The position numbers and the translations under genes were made by a program. Below are positions 9,517 through 18,867 of a stretch of 64,000 bases of DNA, one piece after another (the first letter of the stretch is position 1; the number at the start of each line of letters is the position of its first letter). The DNA is from Saccharomycopsis malanga. Lineage: Eukaryota > Ascomycota > Saccharomycetes > Ascoideales > Saccharomycopsidaceae. The notes under the pieces were generated by a model. It ran no database searches. It saw only the letters and a program-made list of their open reading frames with translations, and was not told the DNA's origin. The stretch covers positions 1,488,001 to 1,552,000 of the forward strand of contig CP025324.1 in NCBI GenBank assembly GCA_004014935.1. The letters are read 5' to 3'.

Positions 9517-12500
9517 ATGCATCCGAAGACGTTTAGTATTGAGGAAGTGAAGCATTATATGGTTCAAGACAAGGGGTTATTTAACGAGGAGTTTGAATGG
9601 TCTTATAATAATGTCGAATGGAGCCGGGATGCTTTACAGATAAACTCTATAGGGCAGCTTACGATATATTATCCGCAATTGTCGCATCATCCGGCAGTTG
9701 TTGAGAGTGGAGTTTTAAAGCTCAACAACAGTAACATATTCAACTTACATGAAAGGGGAAACAGCGGCGAGACCCCATTGGACACAGGAAATCCGCTTAG
9801 AGATGTGATAATGAAGAATCTCCATTCTAGTAGTGTGTCGTTTCTTAATCAGAGTGGAATACCACTTGTACAAGTTGTGTCGGTGAACAAGGAAAAGTGC
9901 TATTTCCGGAGCGTCAAGAACGAGAAGACGCAGTTTGTGCGGTTTGTCGCATCGCTCATGGTGTGGCAGAACATGAATATATATGGGATCCACAACAAGT
10001 ACTTCAGTATACCGCTTCCGTATTCCGGAGGCCACGGGCCAAGCACTGCGCTGCAGAGCATCCAGTTGAGCGACGAGGACAACGAGGACAACGTGATTAT
10101 CATCAACAAGGAGGAGAAGAACTTGTTGGTGTGTCGGTTCAAGGTATTTGGGCCAATTCCCAAGACCCAGCGGCGGACCTTAGAGACGTGCGGGCCACGT
10201 GTTCCGTTATATCCGCAGGGAGGCAAGGATGTTCACGAGGGGTGGTTTTTCAGTATGGGGGTGCTCAAATCTAATGGCATTTTGGACCTTTTACTGGAAT
10301 ATGACGGCACGTTATTGTATTCCATCAATGTTTCCTGCTTGATCCGCTCAGAGATACGCCAGGTGCATCATTCTATCTTTGAAAATTCCAATGTGCTATT
10401 TATTGGGGTAATCAACGACCTTCGAGAGGCCAATATCAACGTCAACACGTGCCCCAGTCTTCAGAAGCCAACGTTTTTCCTTCTGTCGCCGGTTACGAGG
10501 TTCACTGAGCTTAAAAATGCTACTCTGCAGCGCATTCTTATCGACTTTCCGCTCCACATTGATTTGGAGGACTGGTTCGTGGCGCTCAAGTCGCTAGCTG
10601 CTCGCGAGTATGTAGGCATCAATCTGCAGTATTCTGCCAAGTCCTCGTTCCGGATATCGAAGCAGCTCCATGTAGATGTTTTGGAGGCCTCGTTTGATGA
10701 CGCGGTGTGCTCTGACAACGAGAATGAGTATGGCGAGGGCGCGGCAAAGTTGTATACAGACATCATATTATGGGGGTCGACATGGGCTCGTACGTGTATT
10801 GTGGAGAGTGCAAAAAGCCCCTTTTGGCGCGAGGAGTTCGATTTCGATTTGCCAATTCTTACAGACACGTTTCAAATTGTGGTGAAGAAGTGTGTTTCGC
10901 CAAACAAGAAGACGTTGTTCTCAGGAGAACGGCACCCTGACAAAACCGGATATTCGGACAAAGACGTGGTGTTGGGCAGCGTGAATATCACGGAAGAAAC
11001 AATCGAAAACAGCAATAACAAAGAAGTCTGGATTCCCATATATCTGGAGGACACAGCAGAGCAAATCGGCCAGGTGTGTCTTCGGTTGTCATTGAAAGAA
11101 TGGCACGTGTTGCCGCCAAGCAACTTTGACGTTCTCCAAAAGATGCTCCTCAACACATCGCTTGCAGACATGATTCTGTTTCTCGGCACTCTCACCGCGA
11201 GATACGAAGACTTGGAAGAGGTCGCTACCATGATGCTAGACATCTTCCAAGCACTCCATCGCGAGGAGCTCTGGTTTGGAGAGCTAATCGATTACGAACT
11301 AGACCGGATGGAGACCATGCTCCGTGAGAAGCCCAGCACAGGCCTTCTGTCAAACTTCTTCAACACGCTCTTCCGCGGAAACAGTATTCTCACCAAGACG
11401 TTTGAGAAGTACAACTTGCGCGTGGGGCAGGAGTTTCTCCAGAAGGTTGTCGGGGAGTTTGTGTTGCAAGTGGCCGAGGATAACTACGAGTGTGAGATCG
11501 ACCCTGCGCGGATCAACGTTTCTTCCAAGGAAGAAAAAGAGTACGTGTTGGACGACAACTTTATGCGGCTATTCGACTATGTGGAGTCCATTTGGACCAA
11601 GATATACAATTCGTGCAACGATTTGCCCGCTCCGATCCGCAAAGAGTTGGAAATCTTCCGGAACAAGCTTGAGGCCGCGTGTGACCCCGCAGACCCGAAA
11701 TCCGGGGCCCTTGCTCTCAACTGTGTCACGGGGTTTCTCTTTCTCCGGCTCATTTGCCCCGCCATCTTGAACCCCAAGTTGTTCTTCCTAATCAAGGACC
11801 ACCAGACAGGCAACATCAAGCGTACTCTCACGTTAGTGTCCAAGATCCTCCTCACCTTGTCGAACCGCACTCGTTTCGGTGCCAAGGAGTCGTGGCTTAT
11901 CAAAATGAACTATTTCCTAGAACTGCACGAGCATGAAATGTTGCATTATCTCGACATTGTCACCAACCGCAAATCGGACCCTCGGCCTAAAATATTAGAC
12001 CTTAGCGACACCGTAGTCCGGCCCGATATCAGTATTTCTCCGCAAATCTCCGTAGAATTGCCTACAAACCCGTTCTTGATAGATAAATACTTGCGCCTCA
12101 CCCAACTTGCCAACATTCTTGCCGCAGAACTTATCAACCAGCAGGATGAGTTCAATTTCGAGTCTGTAGCTGGAACCGCACGTCTCAGTTCAGTCAGCCA
12201 AAAAGCACACAGTTTCCGTAACTCATACAAAATAGGCTCTCTAGTCTTTGAAGAACAAGTTGTGAAAAATAACAACTTGGCTTTTGCTTCCGAAGAACTC
12301 CTCCGCAACTTGTCACTGCTCAACTCCACCAACCGCATCTCCACCAACTTGGCAAAACACTCCCGGGTTTCTCTCGCAGACGTCAAGCAGGAATCATACC
12401 TAATTCTCAAAAAAATCAATGGTCTAGACCATCTTCTAACCTCCTTTGAAAACCCCAGCTTGATCTATGCAAATTGGGGCAAGTTTGTCAACACCGTTGT

Positions 12501-12873
12501 TGAATCCAGTATTGTGGACCATCGTAAAAGATTGCTTTATTCCTCTTCTCTATCTGATAACCCAAATTTCCGTAAGCTCAATGACGACGGAATCGCTTTT
12601 TTGAAGTTGAAATTCAATACAAAAGCACCTCCTCTCGATTCCTCAACCGATCATTCTCAAAAAGCACACGATTCCTTTACTTCAACCTCCATAGGAAGTA
12701 GCCTCATGAACGGGCCACCAAAACTCAGTAGACTCATCAAATCTTCCAGCTCCCATACATTGGGCATGGCCAGCCCTAATCGCACCTCGTTTGACGAATC
12801 AATCAATAACCCAACCAACGACGGCAGCAAAAGTCCATTTAAGAAAACTTTTTTTTGGAGAAAAAAAAATTGA
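9517..12873 (+). CDS. BUD2: Bud2-type Ras-family GTPase-activating protein
   Basis: An 1118-residue protein, close to the 1104 of S. cerevisiae Bud2, the GAP for the bud-site GTPase Rsr1/Bud1. The N-terminal region contains the Bud2-like stretch FVRFVASLMVWQNMN. A C2-like segment lies near residues 370-520. The RasGAP domain spans roughly residues 550-800, with TLFRGNSILTKTFEKY and FLRLICPAILNP (near residue 742). The C-terminal 250 residues are Ser/Asn-rich and end in a basic stretch (KKTFFWRKKN). It should act at the incipient bud site in polarity choice. Codon use in the middle is more GC-rich than at either end. The start is the first ATG of the frame. Confidence 0.9.
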   Translation: MHPKTFSIEEVKHYMVQDKGLFNEEFEWSYNNVEWSRDALQINSIGQLTIYYPQLSHHPAVVESGVLKLNNSNIFNLHERGNSGETPLDTGNPLRDVIMKNLHSSSVSFLNQSGIPLVQVVSVNKEKCYFRSVKNEKTQFVRFVASLMVWQNMNIYGIHNKYFSIPLPYSGGHGPSTALQSIQLSDEDNEDNVIIINKEEKNLLVCRFKVFGPIPKTQRRTLETCGPRVPLYPQGGKDVHEGWFFSMGVLKSNGILDLLLEYDGTLLYSINVSCLIRSEIRQVHHSIFENSNVLFIGVINDLREANINVNTCPSLQKPTFFLLSPVTRFTELKNATLQRILIDFPLHIDLEDWFVALKSLAAREYVGINLQYSAKSSFRISKQLHVDVLEASFDDAVCSDNENEYGEGAAKLYTDIILWGSTWARTCIVESAKSPFWREEFDFDLPILTDTFQIVVKKCVSPNKKTLFSGERHPDKTGYSDKDVVLGSVNITEETIENSNNKEVWIPIYLEDTAEQIGQVCLRLSLKEWHVLPPSNFDVLQKMLLNTSLADMILFLGTLTARYEDLEEVATMMLDIFQALHREELWFGELIDYELDRMETMLREKPSTGLLSNFFNTLFRGNSILTKTFEKYNLRVGQEFLQKVVGEFVLQVAEDNYECEIDPARINVSSKEEKEYVLDDNFMRLFDYVESIWTKIYNSCNDLPAPIRKELEIFRNKLEAACDPADPKSGALALNCVTGFLFLRLICPAILNPKLFFLIKDHQTGNIKRTLTLVSKILLTLSNRTRFGAKESWLIKMNYFLELHEHEMLHYLDIVTNRKSDPRPKILDLSDTVVRPDISISPQISVELPTNPFLIDKYLRLTQLANILAAELINQQDEFNFESVAGTARLSSVSQKAHSFRNSYKIGSLVFEEQVVKNNNLAFASEELLRNLSLLNSTNRISTNLAKHSRVSLADVKQESYLILKKINGLDHLLTSFENPSLIYANWGKFVNTVVESSIVDHRKRLLYSSSLSDNPNFRKLNDDGIAFLKLKFNTKAPPLDSSTDHSQKAHDSFTSTSIGSSLMNGPPKLSRLIKSSSSHTLGMASPNRTSFDESINNPTNDGSKSPFKKTFFWRKKN

Positions 12874-13099
12874 CATTTTTACGTTTTGTTTTGTTTAGAA
12901 TCTTTGTATAGACTTGTTTATACCCGTTTAATGTTACACTTTGAAATAGAATGTGTTATTGTAATGTACTGAAAAAGGTTTTGCGAGAAACTGTGTGAAT
13001 AGGAAAACTTGATATGGCTAATTGGTCAAAGTATGGAGCCTTGTAAAGGCAGCAATAAGAAAACAAATAAACCCATAATGGTTGGGATATTGAGATTAC
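12874..13099. other. BUD2 3' flank
   Basis: AT-rich 3' UTR region. The copy of GTTGGGATATTGAGATTA at 13081-13098 is the left member of the direct repeat that flanks the following SINE. Confidence 0.5.
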
Positions 13100-13269
13100 A
13101 GAGCCACTGGTCAGTGCTCTCGGAGAAGAGAAAAAACCGGGCAGCCAACTACGATTGAAAATAATTGGGCTTTACCAAGTCCCCATAGACATGGCGCGTA
13201 TATACGAAGCTGATATATACTGGGCTTGAAATATAAGATGTTGTTCATTTTATTAATGTTAGGGAGTGT
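13099..13269 (+). mobile_element. SINE copy, short form, with 18-bp flanking repeat
   Basis: The head starts at CCACTGGTCAGTGCTCTCGG. The body has TTGGGCTTTACCAAGTCCCC and ACATGGCGCGTATATACGAA. The tail is ACTGGGCTTGAAATATAAG plus a T-rich run. It is flanked by GTTGGGATATTGAGATTA (13081-13098) and GTTGGAATATTGAGATTA (from about 13272), one mismatch in 18. I read this as a target-site duplication. Confidence 0.85.
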
Positions 13270-13761
13270 AGTTGGAATATTGAGATTAGAGATGGTTTTT
13301 GGAATATTAAGGACGAAGCAGATATTTTGGATTATTAAAGACGAAGCAGATATGGTGATTAGAGTACTTTTGACCGACTGGACATGGTTCGGCATATCTA
13401 TAGAAAATGGCACTAAAGTTGGATGTTAACATGCTGCCATACAAACTGTATTTTAAACGACATAATGGTACATTTCCAAAAGTATATAAACTTTACCGAG
13501 ACATGAATCTCGACTATTTAATCATGTAAAAGCTACATAGAACATATAACAATATAAACGGCTGTTTAGTGAGAAAACAATGTATAACAATGAGATGAAC
13601 TTGGCAAAACACAACGCACATGCAAATACTTGTGGTCAAAGTTGATACTTTTTAAATTCAGGCTAAAAACTTTTAAAGATGACAAAGATTTCAACAAAGG
13701 CAAACCAACATCTAGAATTTGGCAAAAGCATTGATGACGATTGCAAAAGCATTGATGACGA
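13270..13761. other. Convergent intergenic region between BUD2 and NAM7
   Basis: AT-rich sequence. A short direct repeat GACGATTGCAAAAGCATT / GACGATTACAATCC lies next to the NAM7 stop. The plus frame at 13226-13429 mostly overlaps the SINE tail and is not called. Confidence 0.45.
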
Positions 13762-16680
13762 TTACAATCCGGCAAAAGCATTGGTGACGTTTTTCAATTC
13801 CTTGGGAAAAGAATTGCCGTTTTTCAAACGATCACTTTGACTAGCACTGAAAGGTTGGGATTGATTGTATGAGTTGGAAGGCGGGGTATTGGAAGAAGTA
13901 CTCAAGGAAGGCCAGATGGATTGGAATATGGAGGAGGAGTGGCCGTCTAAGTTTGCAGGGGCAAAAGCGGAATCAAAGTCATTTGCAGAAAAGGCGGCAA
14001 AACCAGGAGAGGCCAAGTTGAAAAAGTTTGATGAAATGTTGCTGGAGGAACCATTAGGATTTGAGAGGGGGTTAGATTTTTTGAAACGGCTTTGCTTGTG
14101 TCTTCTAATGGGAGGCAACTGGATGGAGCTGATTTGAAGGTTATCCAAGGGTCCTTCGACCAAACAGCCGCTTTCCAAATAGGAGCGGAGCAAATGGTTC
14201 CAAAGAAGGTTTTTGGAGAGAGCTCTTGGGTTTCCGACGACAATCAAGCCGTATTTAGCTCTGGTGAGGGCGACGTTGAGCCGTCTTGGGTCGCTTAGGA
14301 AGCCGATGCTCTGGGCGTCGTTTGCTCTGACGCAGGACAAGATGATGTAGTCCTTTTCACGGCCTTGGAAGGCGTCGACGGAGGCGACCTCGACCTGGGC
14401 GTACAAGGATTTGTCCAAGGAGCCGCTCATGGCCATGTACTGGACGACGTAGGCACGCTGGCCTTCGTAAGGGGTGATGACGCCGATCTGGGCGGGTTTG
14501 ATGCCGTCGAGGAACAAGCGGGTGATTAGTTTTTCGCAATTGATTGCTTCTACGCGGTTCAAGAACGAGGTGCCGCTGCCGGAGATTTCTTCGCGGCCGT
14601 AGTTTGCCCAGAACATCATTGGGGTGTCGCGGATGGGCCACGGAAACGAGTTTGCGATCACTCGGTCGTGGCCAGACACGCCGTTCTGCAACAGGCCCTC
14701 GTAGAACATGTTGCTGGGGAACTCGCTTAGGCACGGGTGCATGCGGTACTGGACCTCTAGCCGGATGGGGATGTGGCCGAGGATAACCAAACGCTCAAAC
14801 AAGGACTGTTTCAAGCCAGCGTTGGCGGCGCGTTTCTCGAGGATGACAGGGCCCAACTGCTGGTGGTCGCCGACCAAGACCACCTGTTTGGCGCTCTTAA
14901 CAATGGGGATCAACGACTCGGGCTCGGACGCCTGGGTGCTTTCGTCGATTAACACAACAGGGAATTTGAAGTTGGCCAACCGTTTGTCGCCAGCACCAAC
15001 ACAGGTGGTGCAGATGACGTCTACGGAGGCCAACTCTTTGTGCTCGTGTTTGCGCAAAAGCCTGAGGTATTTGCTCTTGTCCTTGCTGGACAACTCGCCT
15101 AGTTCTTCTTTGAGGCGGAACAACTTCTTGAGCTCGCCGGTGGCTTTGTTTCGGACAATATTGTGCAACGAGAGGCCGAGGACGGAGCTGTCGACGTCCT
15201 CTCTGCTTTTGGCGGCAATGCGGACGACTTTCAAGCCCGCGGCGCCGAGTTTCTCGGCCAAATGGTCGACGGCGACGTTGGACGGGGCGCAGACCAACAC
15301 ACGCTGCTTGGTGATCCTGGACAAGTGGTAGACGATGGTGGCGGACGTGACGGTCTTGCCGGTGCCCGGCGGGCCCTGGATGAGCGAGAGCGGCCGCTGG
15401 AGCACCGATTTGACGGCGTTGTTCTGCGAGCTGTTGAGCCGCGCAAGCTCCGGCACCGAGAGGTCCTGCGGCAACTCCGCTTTGAACTCCACGGGCGCCA
15501 CGTCGTGGCCCAACACCGTATGGTAGATGTACGGCGTCACGGCGTCCTCGGCGATGGCAAACGTCTTGAGCGCGTCCTGCATCCGGCTGTACGTGATGCC
15601 TTTCCATACAAACTCCGCCGTGAAGCTGCTGCTCAAATGCGTCGGCGGCGCCGTCTTGCTCGGCTCAAGCTCCAATGTAAACTCCTCCTGGCCGGCGCTC
15701 GGCAACCGGACAATGAACCCGTGGCCCTCCCACGCGTCCTCGTCCGGCCCCGAGTACCGGAGAACCATTTCGTCGCCCACGGCCACCTTGAGCTCGTTCG
15801 ACTCGAACGTTGACAACGCAAACGCCGCCAAATGCCGCTTCCCCAAACTCAACGACCACTTCACGCTCACATGCTCCAATGCCTGCGATTCCTTCAATTG
15901 CCTGTCGTATTCGGCCTCTAACGATACCAACGGCGAAAACGACTCCTGATACTGGTACGCGTCCGTATACTTGATCAAAATCGGCTCTACGGTCTCCTCC
16001 TCGGCCTCTTCCTCGACATCTTTGATTGTCGCGTCTCTGTTCATCCGCCATTGCGTCTCCACCTTACGGATCTGCTCCGGCGTCACGTGCCGCGCCTTTG
16101 CAGTCTCGGCGGCGCTCGGAACCGCTGCTATCCACGACAACAACGCCCTGTTTTCAATGAGCGCCTCCCATTTGGTCGCGTCCACCTCCAAGCTTCTGCT
16201 CTGTGCACACGGAATCCGGCAGAGCATCACTACAACCGTGTTGGCCTTCATTGTTACAAACCCGAGCAAAAACACGTTTTTGCTGCCACACGAGTAGCAT
16301 TCCAACGTCTCGCCGCCCAAATCCGAGTCCGGATGCAACGCCACCGTGTGATGCCGCGCCATCACCAAATGTGTCACTATATGGGACCCACTGGTGTGTG
16401 CACTCGAATTACAGAACCATTTGCTACATGTCTCGCATTTCACTACCAGCGACGGATTATGAATCCCACAATACGCACACGCATGCTCAGGCAATTTCTC
16501 CTCAACTTCCACCGTTTCCTCGCCTACTGGCCCGCCTACTGGCTCTTCAACTGACTCTGTTTTCACTACTTCTTCTTCTCTCTTGCCACTATCCGGTAGA
16601 TAGTCACTATTTATGCTCTCAACATCAGAAAAATCGCCTTCCGCTTCTTTGTTCGTAAATAACACATTCGATGAGTTCAT
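13762..16680 (-). CDS. NAM7: Upf1/Nam7 RNA helicase of nonsense-mediated decay
   Basis: A 972-residue SF1 helicase (971 in S. cerevisiae) that drives nonsense-mediated mRNA decay with Upf2 and Upf3. The Cys/His-rich domain begins near residue 68 (CAYCGIHNPS, CETCSKWFC). Walker A is GPPGTGKT near residues 433-440. The DEAG-like motif II reads DEST near residue 578. Motifs IV-VI are visible as VQYRMHP, VASVDAFQGRE and RRLNVALTRAKYG. The C-terminal ~110 residues are Ser/Asn-rich. Codon 663, in the conserved stretch EG-x-LQNG, is CTG, where other Upf1 proteins have Ser. Base composition is strongly GC-rich at about 14.3-16.3 kb and AT-rich toward the 3' end. Confidence 0.97.
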   Translation of the reverse strand: MNSSNVLFTNKEAEGDFSDVESINSDYLPDSGKREEEVVKTESVEEPVGGPVGEETVEVEEKLPEHACAYCGIHNPSLVVKCETCSKWFCNSSAHTSGSHIVTHLVMARHHTVALHPDSDLGGETLECYSCGSKNVFLLGFVTMKANTVVVMLCRIPCAQSRSLEVDATKWEALIENRALLSWIAAVPSAAETAKARHVTPEQIRKVETQWRMNRDATIKDVEEEAEEETVEPILIKYTDAYQYQESFSPLVSLEAEYDRQLKESQALEHVSVKWSLSLGKRHLAAFALSTFESNELKVAVGDEMVLRYSGPDEDAWEGHGFIVRLPSAGQEEFTLELEPSKTAPPTHLSSSFTAEFVWKGITYSRMQDALKTFAIAEDAVTPYIYHTVLGHDVAPVEFKAELPQDLSVPELARLNSSQNNAVKSVLQRPLSLIQGPPGTGKTVTSATIVYHLSRITKQRVLVCAPSNVAVDHLAEKLGAAGLKVVRIAAKSREDVDSSVLGLSLHNIVRNKATGELKKLFRLKEELGELSSKDKSKYLRLLRKHEHKELASVDVICTTCVGAGDKRLANFKFPVVLIDESTQASEPESLIPIVKSAKQVVLVGDHQQLGPVILEKRAANAGLKQSLFERLVILGHIPIRLEVQYRMHPCLSEFPSNMFYEGLLQNGVSGHDRVIANSFPWPIRDTPMMFWANYGREEISGSGTSFLNRVEAINCEKLITRLFLDGIKPAQIGVITPYEGQRAYVVQYMAMSGSLDKSLYAQVEVASVDAFQGREKDYIILSCVRANDAQSIGFLSDPRRLNVALTRAKYGLIVVGNPRALSKNLLWNHLLRSYLESGCLVEGPLDNLQISSIQLPPIRRHKQSRFKKSNPLSNPNGSSSNISSNFFNLASPGFAAFSANDFDSAFAPANLDGHSSSIFQSIWPSLSTSSNTPPSNSYNQSQPFSASQSDRLKNGNSFPKELKNVTNAFAGL

Positions 16681-17023
16681 CTCGTCAATCCTCCCATCAA
16701 TATTACCCCTAATTCAACTCCTTAATCAGTCATCCTCATAAAAACTTCATCTCTCACAAAATTAACCGCCGCCTCTATTGGTAAATTTTCAACTCCTCTG
16801 AAATTTCCAGTTACCCGGCCGTAATCCAAATATGTATAAGATGCGTCGAGACGCGTTGAGGTGCACCAGGGCGCAGCGGGGCGCAGAGGTCAACAGTATA
16901 TATATATATATAATTACCCTTTTCAAATTTCACAACTCTAATCAATCAACTCTAATCAATAAACTCCAATCAATACTTTAACCAATACTCCAACCAATAC
17001 TCCAACCAATACTCCAACCAATC
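16681..17023. promoter_or_regulatory. Divergent promoter of NAM7 and the GST-like gene
   Basis: Contains an MCB-like ACGCGT at 16851-16856 and a long TATA run at 16897-16913 placed for the plus-strand gene. A 12-bp tandem repeat ACCAATACTCCA occurs three times at 16981-17016, with a partial fourth ending at the ATG. The repeats would form most of the 5' leader. Motif assignment is by eye. Confidence 0.6.
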
Positions 17024-17671
17024 ATGTCTTTTGGAACCTTGTATCATAAGGATGGCACCCGTGGTGGCGGGGCTGCTGCGCTTGCTACCTATTACAAATT
17101 AAATATCAAAGTGTCTGGTCCAGATGACAATTTTGCCGAGCAATTCCCATTGCAAAAGTTTCCATCTTTTATTGGCACTGACGGTGTCAAAATCCATCAA
17201 GTAATCGCCGTGCTTTTCTATTTTGCTTCTATCATCAAAGAAAAGCACCAAGTCAACTTGCTTGGAAATTCTCTGCTTGAGCAAGCTCACGTATTGCAAT
17301 GGGCTTCTTTAGCAAACACTGACTTTTGCGATAAAATCATCCCAGCCTTTGTTACCGCAATTCCTGCCATTCCTCAAAATTATCCTGTAGACCATGTCAA
17401 GGACTGTTTAAAACAAGCCGACCAAATCGTCGCTTTGTATGAAGAAAGAATCAATGACCATGACTATTTGGTCGGTGATTCCCTCACCATTGCCGACATT
17501 CTTTCTGTTCAAATCATGGCTTATCCTTTCATGACCACTTGGGACAAGGAGTTCCGTGAGAAACATCCGAAATTAACTAGCTATTTCCAAAGAATTATTG
17601 GAAACGAGATTCTCCAATCCAATTCTTTCTTTAAAAACTTTAACTTTGTTGAAAAAAACCCTTTTGCTTAG
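17024..17671 (+). CDS. Stand-alone GST-like domain of eEF1B-gamma type
   Basis: A 215-residue protein resembling the N-terminal GST domain of translation elongation factor 1B gamma (Tef4/Cam1). It has MSFGTLYHK at the start, a thioredoxin-like half with QFPLQKFPSFIG, and a helical half with QWASLANTDF and YLVGDSLTIADI. Full eEF1B-gamma has about 400 residues with a lysine-rich linker and a conserved C-terminal domain. Both are missing here, and the next kilobase contains no frame that could supply them. It may be a truncated duplicate kept for a separate glutathione-related or scaffold role. Codon use is clean and it has a TATA promoter, so it is probably expressed. Confidence 0.8.
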   Translation: MSFGTLYHKDGTRGGGAAALATYYKLNIKVSGPDDNFAEQFPLQKFPSFIGTDGVKIHQVIAVLFYFASIIKEKHQVNLLGNSLLEQAHVLQWASLANTDFCDKIIPAFVTAIPAIPQNYPVDHVKDCLKQADQIVALYEERINDHDYLVGDSLTIADILSVQIMAYPFMTTWDKEFREKHPKLTSYFQRIIGNEILQSNSFFKNFNFVEKNPFA

Positions 17672-17919
17672 TAACTTTAAAGGTTAATCGGTGGTTAGCA
17701 CTTGTTGAATAAACGTTTGAATTAATCTTGACATTGTAGTTGATAAATGGTCTAAAACTGAGCTTCCAGTTTTGCTCTGTTTACAGTATGGCGTAAGCAT
17801 TTCGAAAGAAATCTTTTTTAGGTTGTGAAAGTGATCATTTGGCTTAAAATCTATGACAATTTTTTTATCATTCAAACTACTGGTAGCTATTCTATTTTTG
17901 GTATGTAACATTTATCAAA
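17672..17919. other. 3' flank of the GST-like gene
   Basis: AT-rich, no feature recognised. Confidence 0.4.
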
Positions 17920-18215
17920 AAAGTATTAAAAAATGGTAAAATTATCAATTCAGTATTAAAAAATGGTAAAACTATCAATTCAGTATTAAAAAATGGTGAA
18001 TTTGTCAATAAAGTAGTAGATAAAGAGTAAATTTCTCAATTCAATGCTAAAAAATGGTAAATATAGCCAAGTGGTAAAAAACGTTAAATATATTAGCTGA
18101 GTGGTAAAAAATGGTAATTTATCAATAAAGTAGTAGATAAAGAGTAAATTTCTCAATTCAATGCTAAAAAATGGTAAATATAGCCAATTGGTATAAAATG
18201 GTAATTTATCAATCC
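17920..18215. repeat. Degenerate tandem array, GTATTAAAAAATGGTAAA-like unit
   Basis: Units of about 30 bp built on AAAAAATGGTAAA and TATCAATTCAGTA. A longer unit of about 82 bp, from GTCAATAAAGTAGTAGATAA to AATATAGCCA, occurs at about 18000 and again at about 18117. It lies between the GST-like gene and the 3' end of HAC1 and has no coding frame. The unit resembles the reverse complement of the array at 57600-58040. Confidence 0.8.
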
Positions 18216-18867
18216 AGTACCGATGATATTGCAACTGACCCAGGATGATAAATATACAACCGAATAGGTTTATAGTGTCTTTGAGGTTTAGACAATTTCT
18301 AAATACAATAAGAAAAGTAAGAAAGGAAGCACGAGCAGTAACAACTCTAGTGTCGATTAACAACTTTTAAATCAAGGACCTTTAATCATAGGAGGATATT
18401 GATGGTGATGGTGATGTTAGCCCAGTAAAAGCATACGAATCTGGGAAGATTCCCAAAAAATCCATTATTGTATCTCACTAAATCCTTAACCATGTTTTTG
18501 GCTGTATTTTTAATAATAATACTAACATTATATATTTGAAGCCCAATAAATTTGTGTTTTCTAAGGTTTATTAATTTCATACATTTGGAGCCCAGCTTAC
18601 TTGATCCCTACACGACCCATTTGCAGACATCAAAAAAGTATATTAACTGTACCAAGAAAAAGACCAAACCAAACAAAAAAGACATATAAAGAGCAAAAGG
18701 GATACACCCTTCAATCAAACAGCAGACTTTTCTTTCTAGAAACATGAAAATAAAAACAAGCAGCTGAACAGAAAAGTGGTGAAAGTGACAAACACTTTCA
18801 AAGCAGGCGCTCATGTAACTGGCAAGCCAGAATCTTGTGCTGCCATAAAAAGTGAACAAAGAAGGCA
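18216..18867. other. HAC1 3' flank
   Basis: Contains weak matches to the SINE 3' end in minus orientation (TATATTTGAAGCCCAATAAA near 18530 and CATACATTTGGAGCCCAGCT near 18578). A hydrophobic 86-codon minus frame (18608-18868) starts at the ATG that overlaps the HAC1 stop (TAATG). I treat it as chance 3' UTR sequence. Confidence 0.4.
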
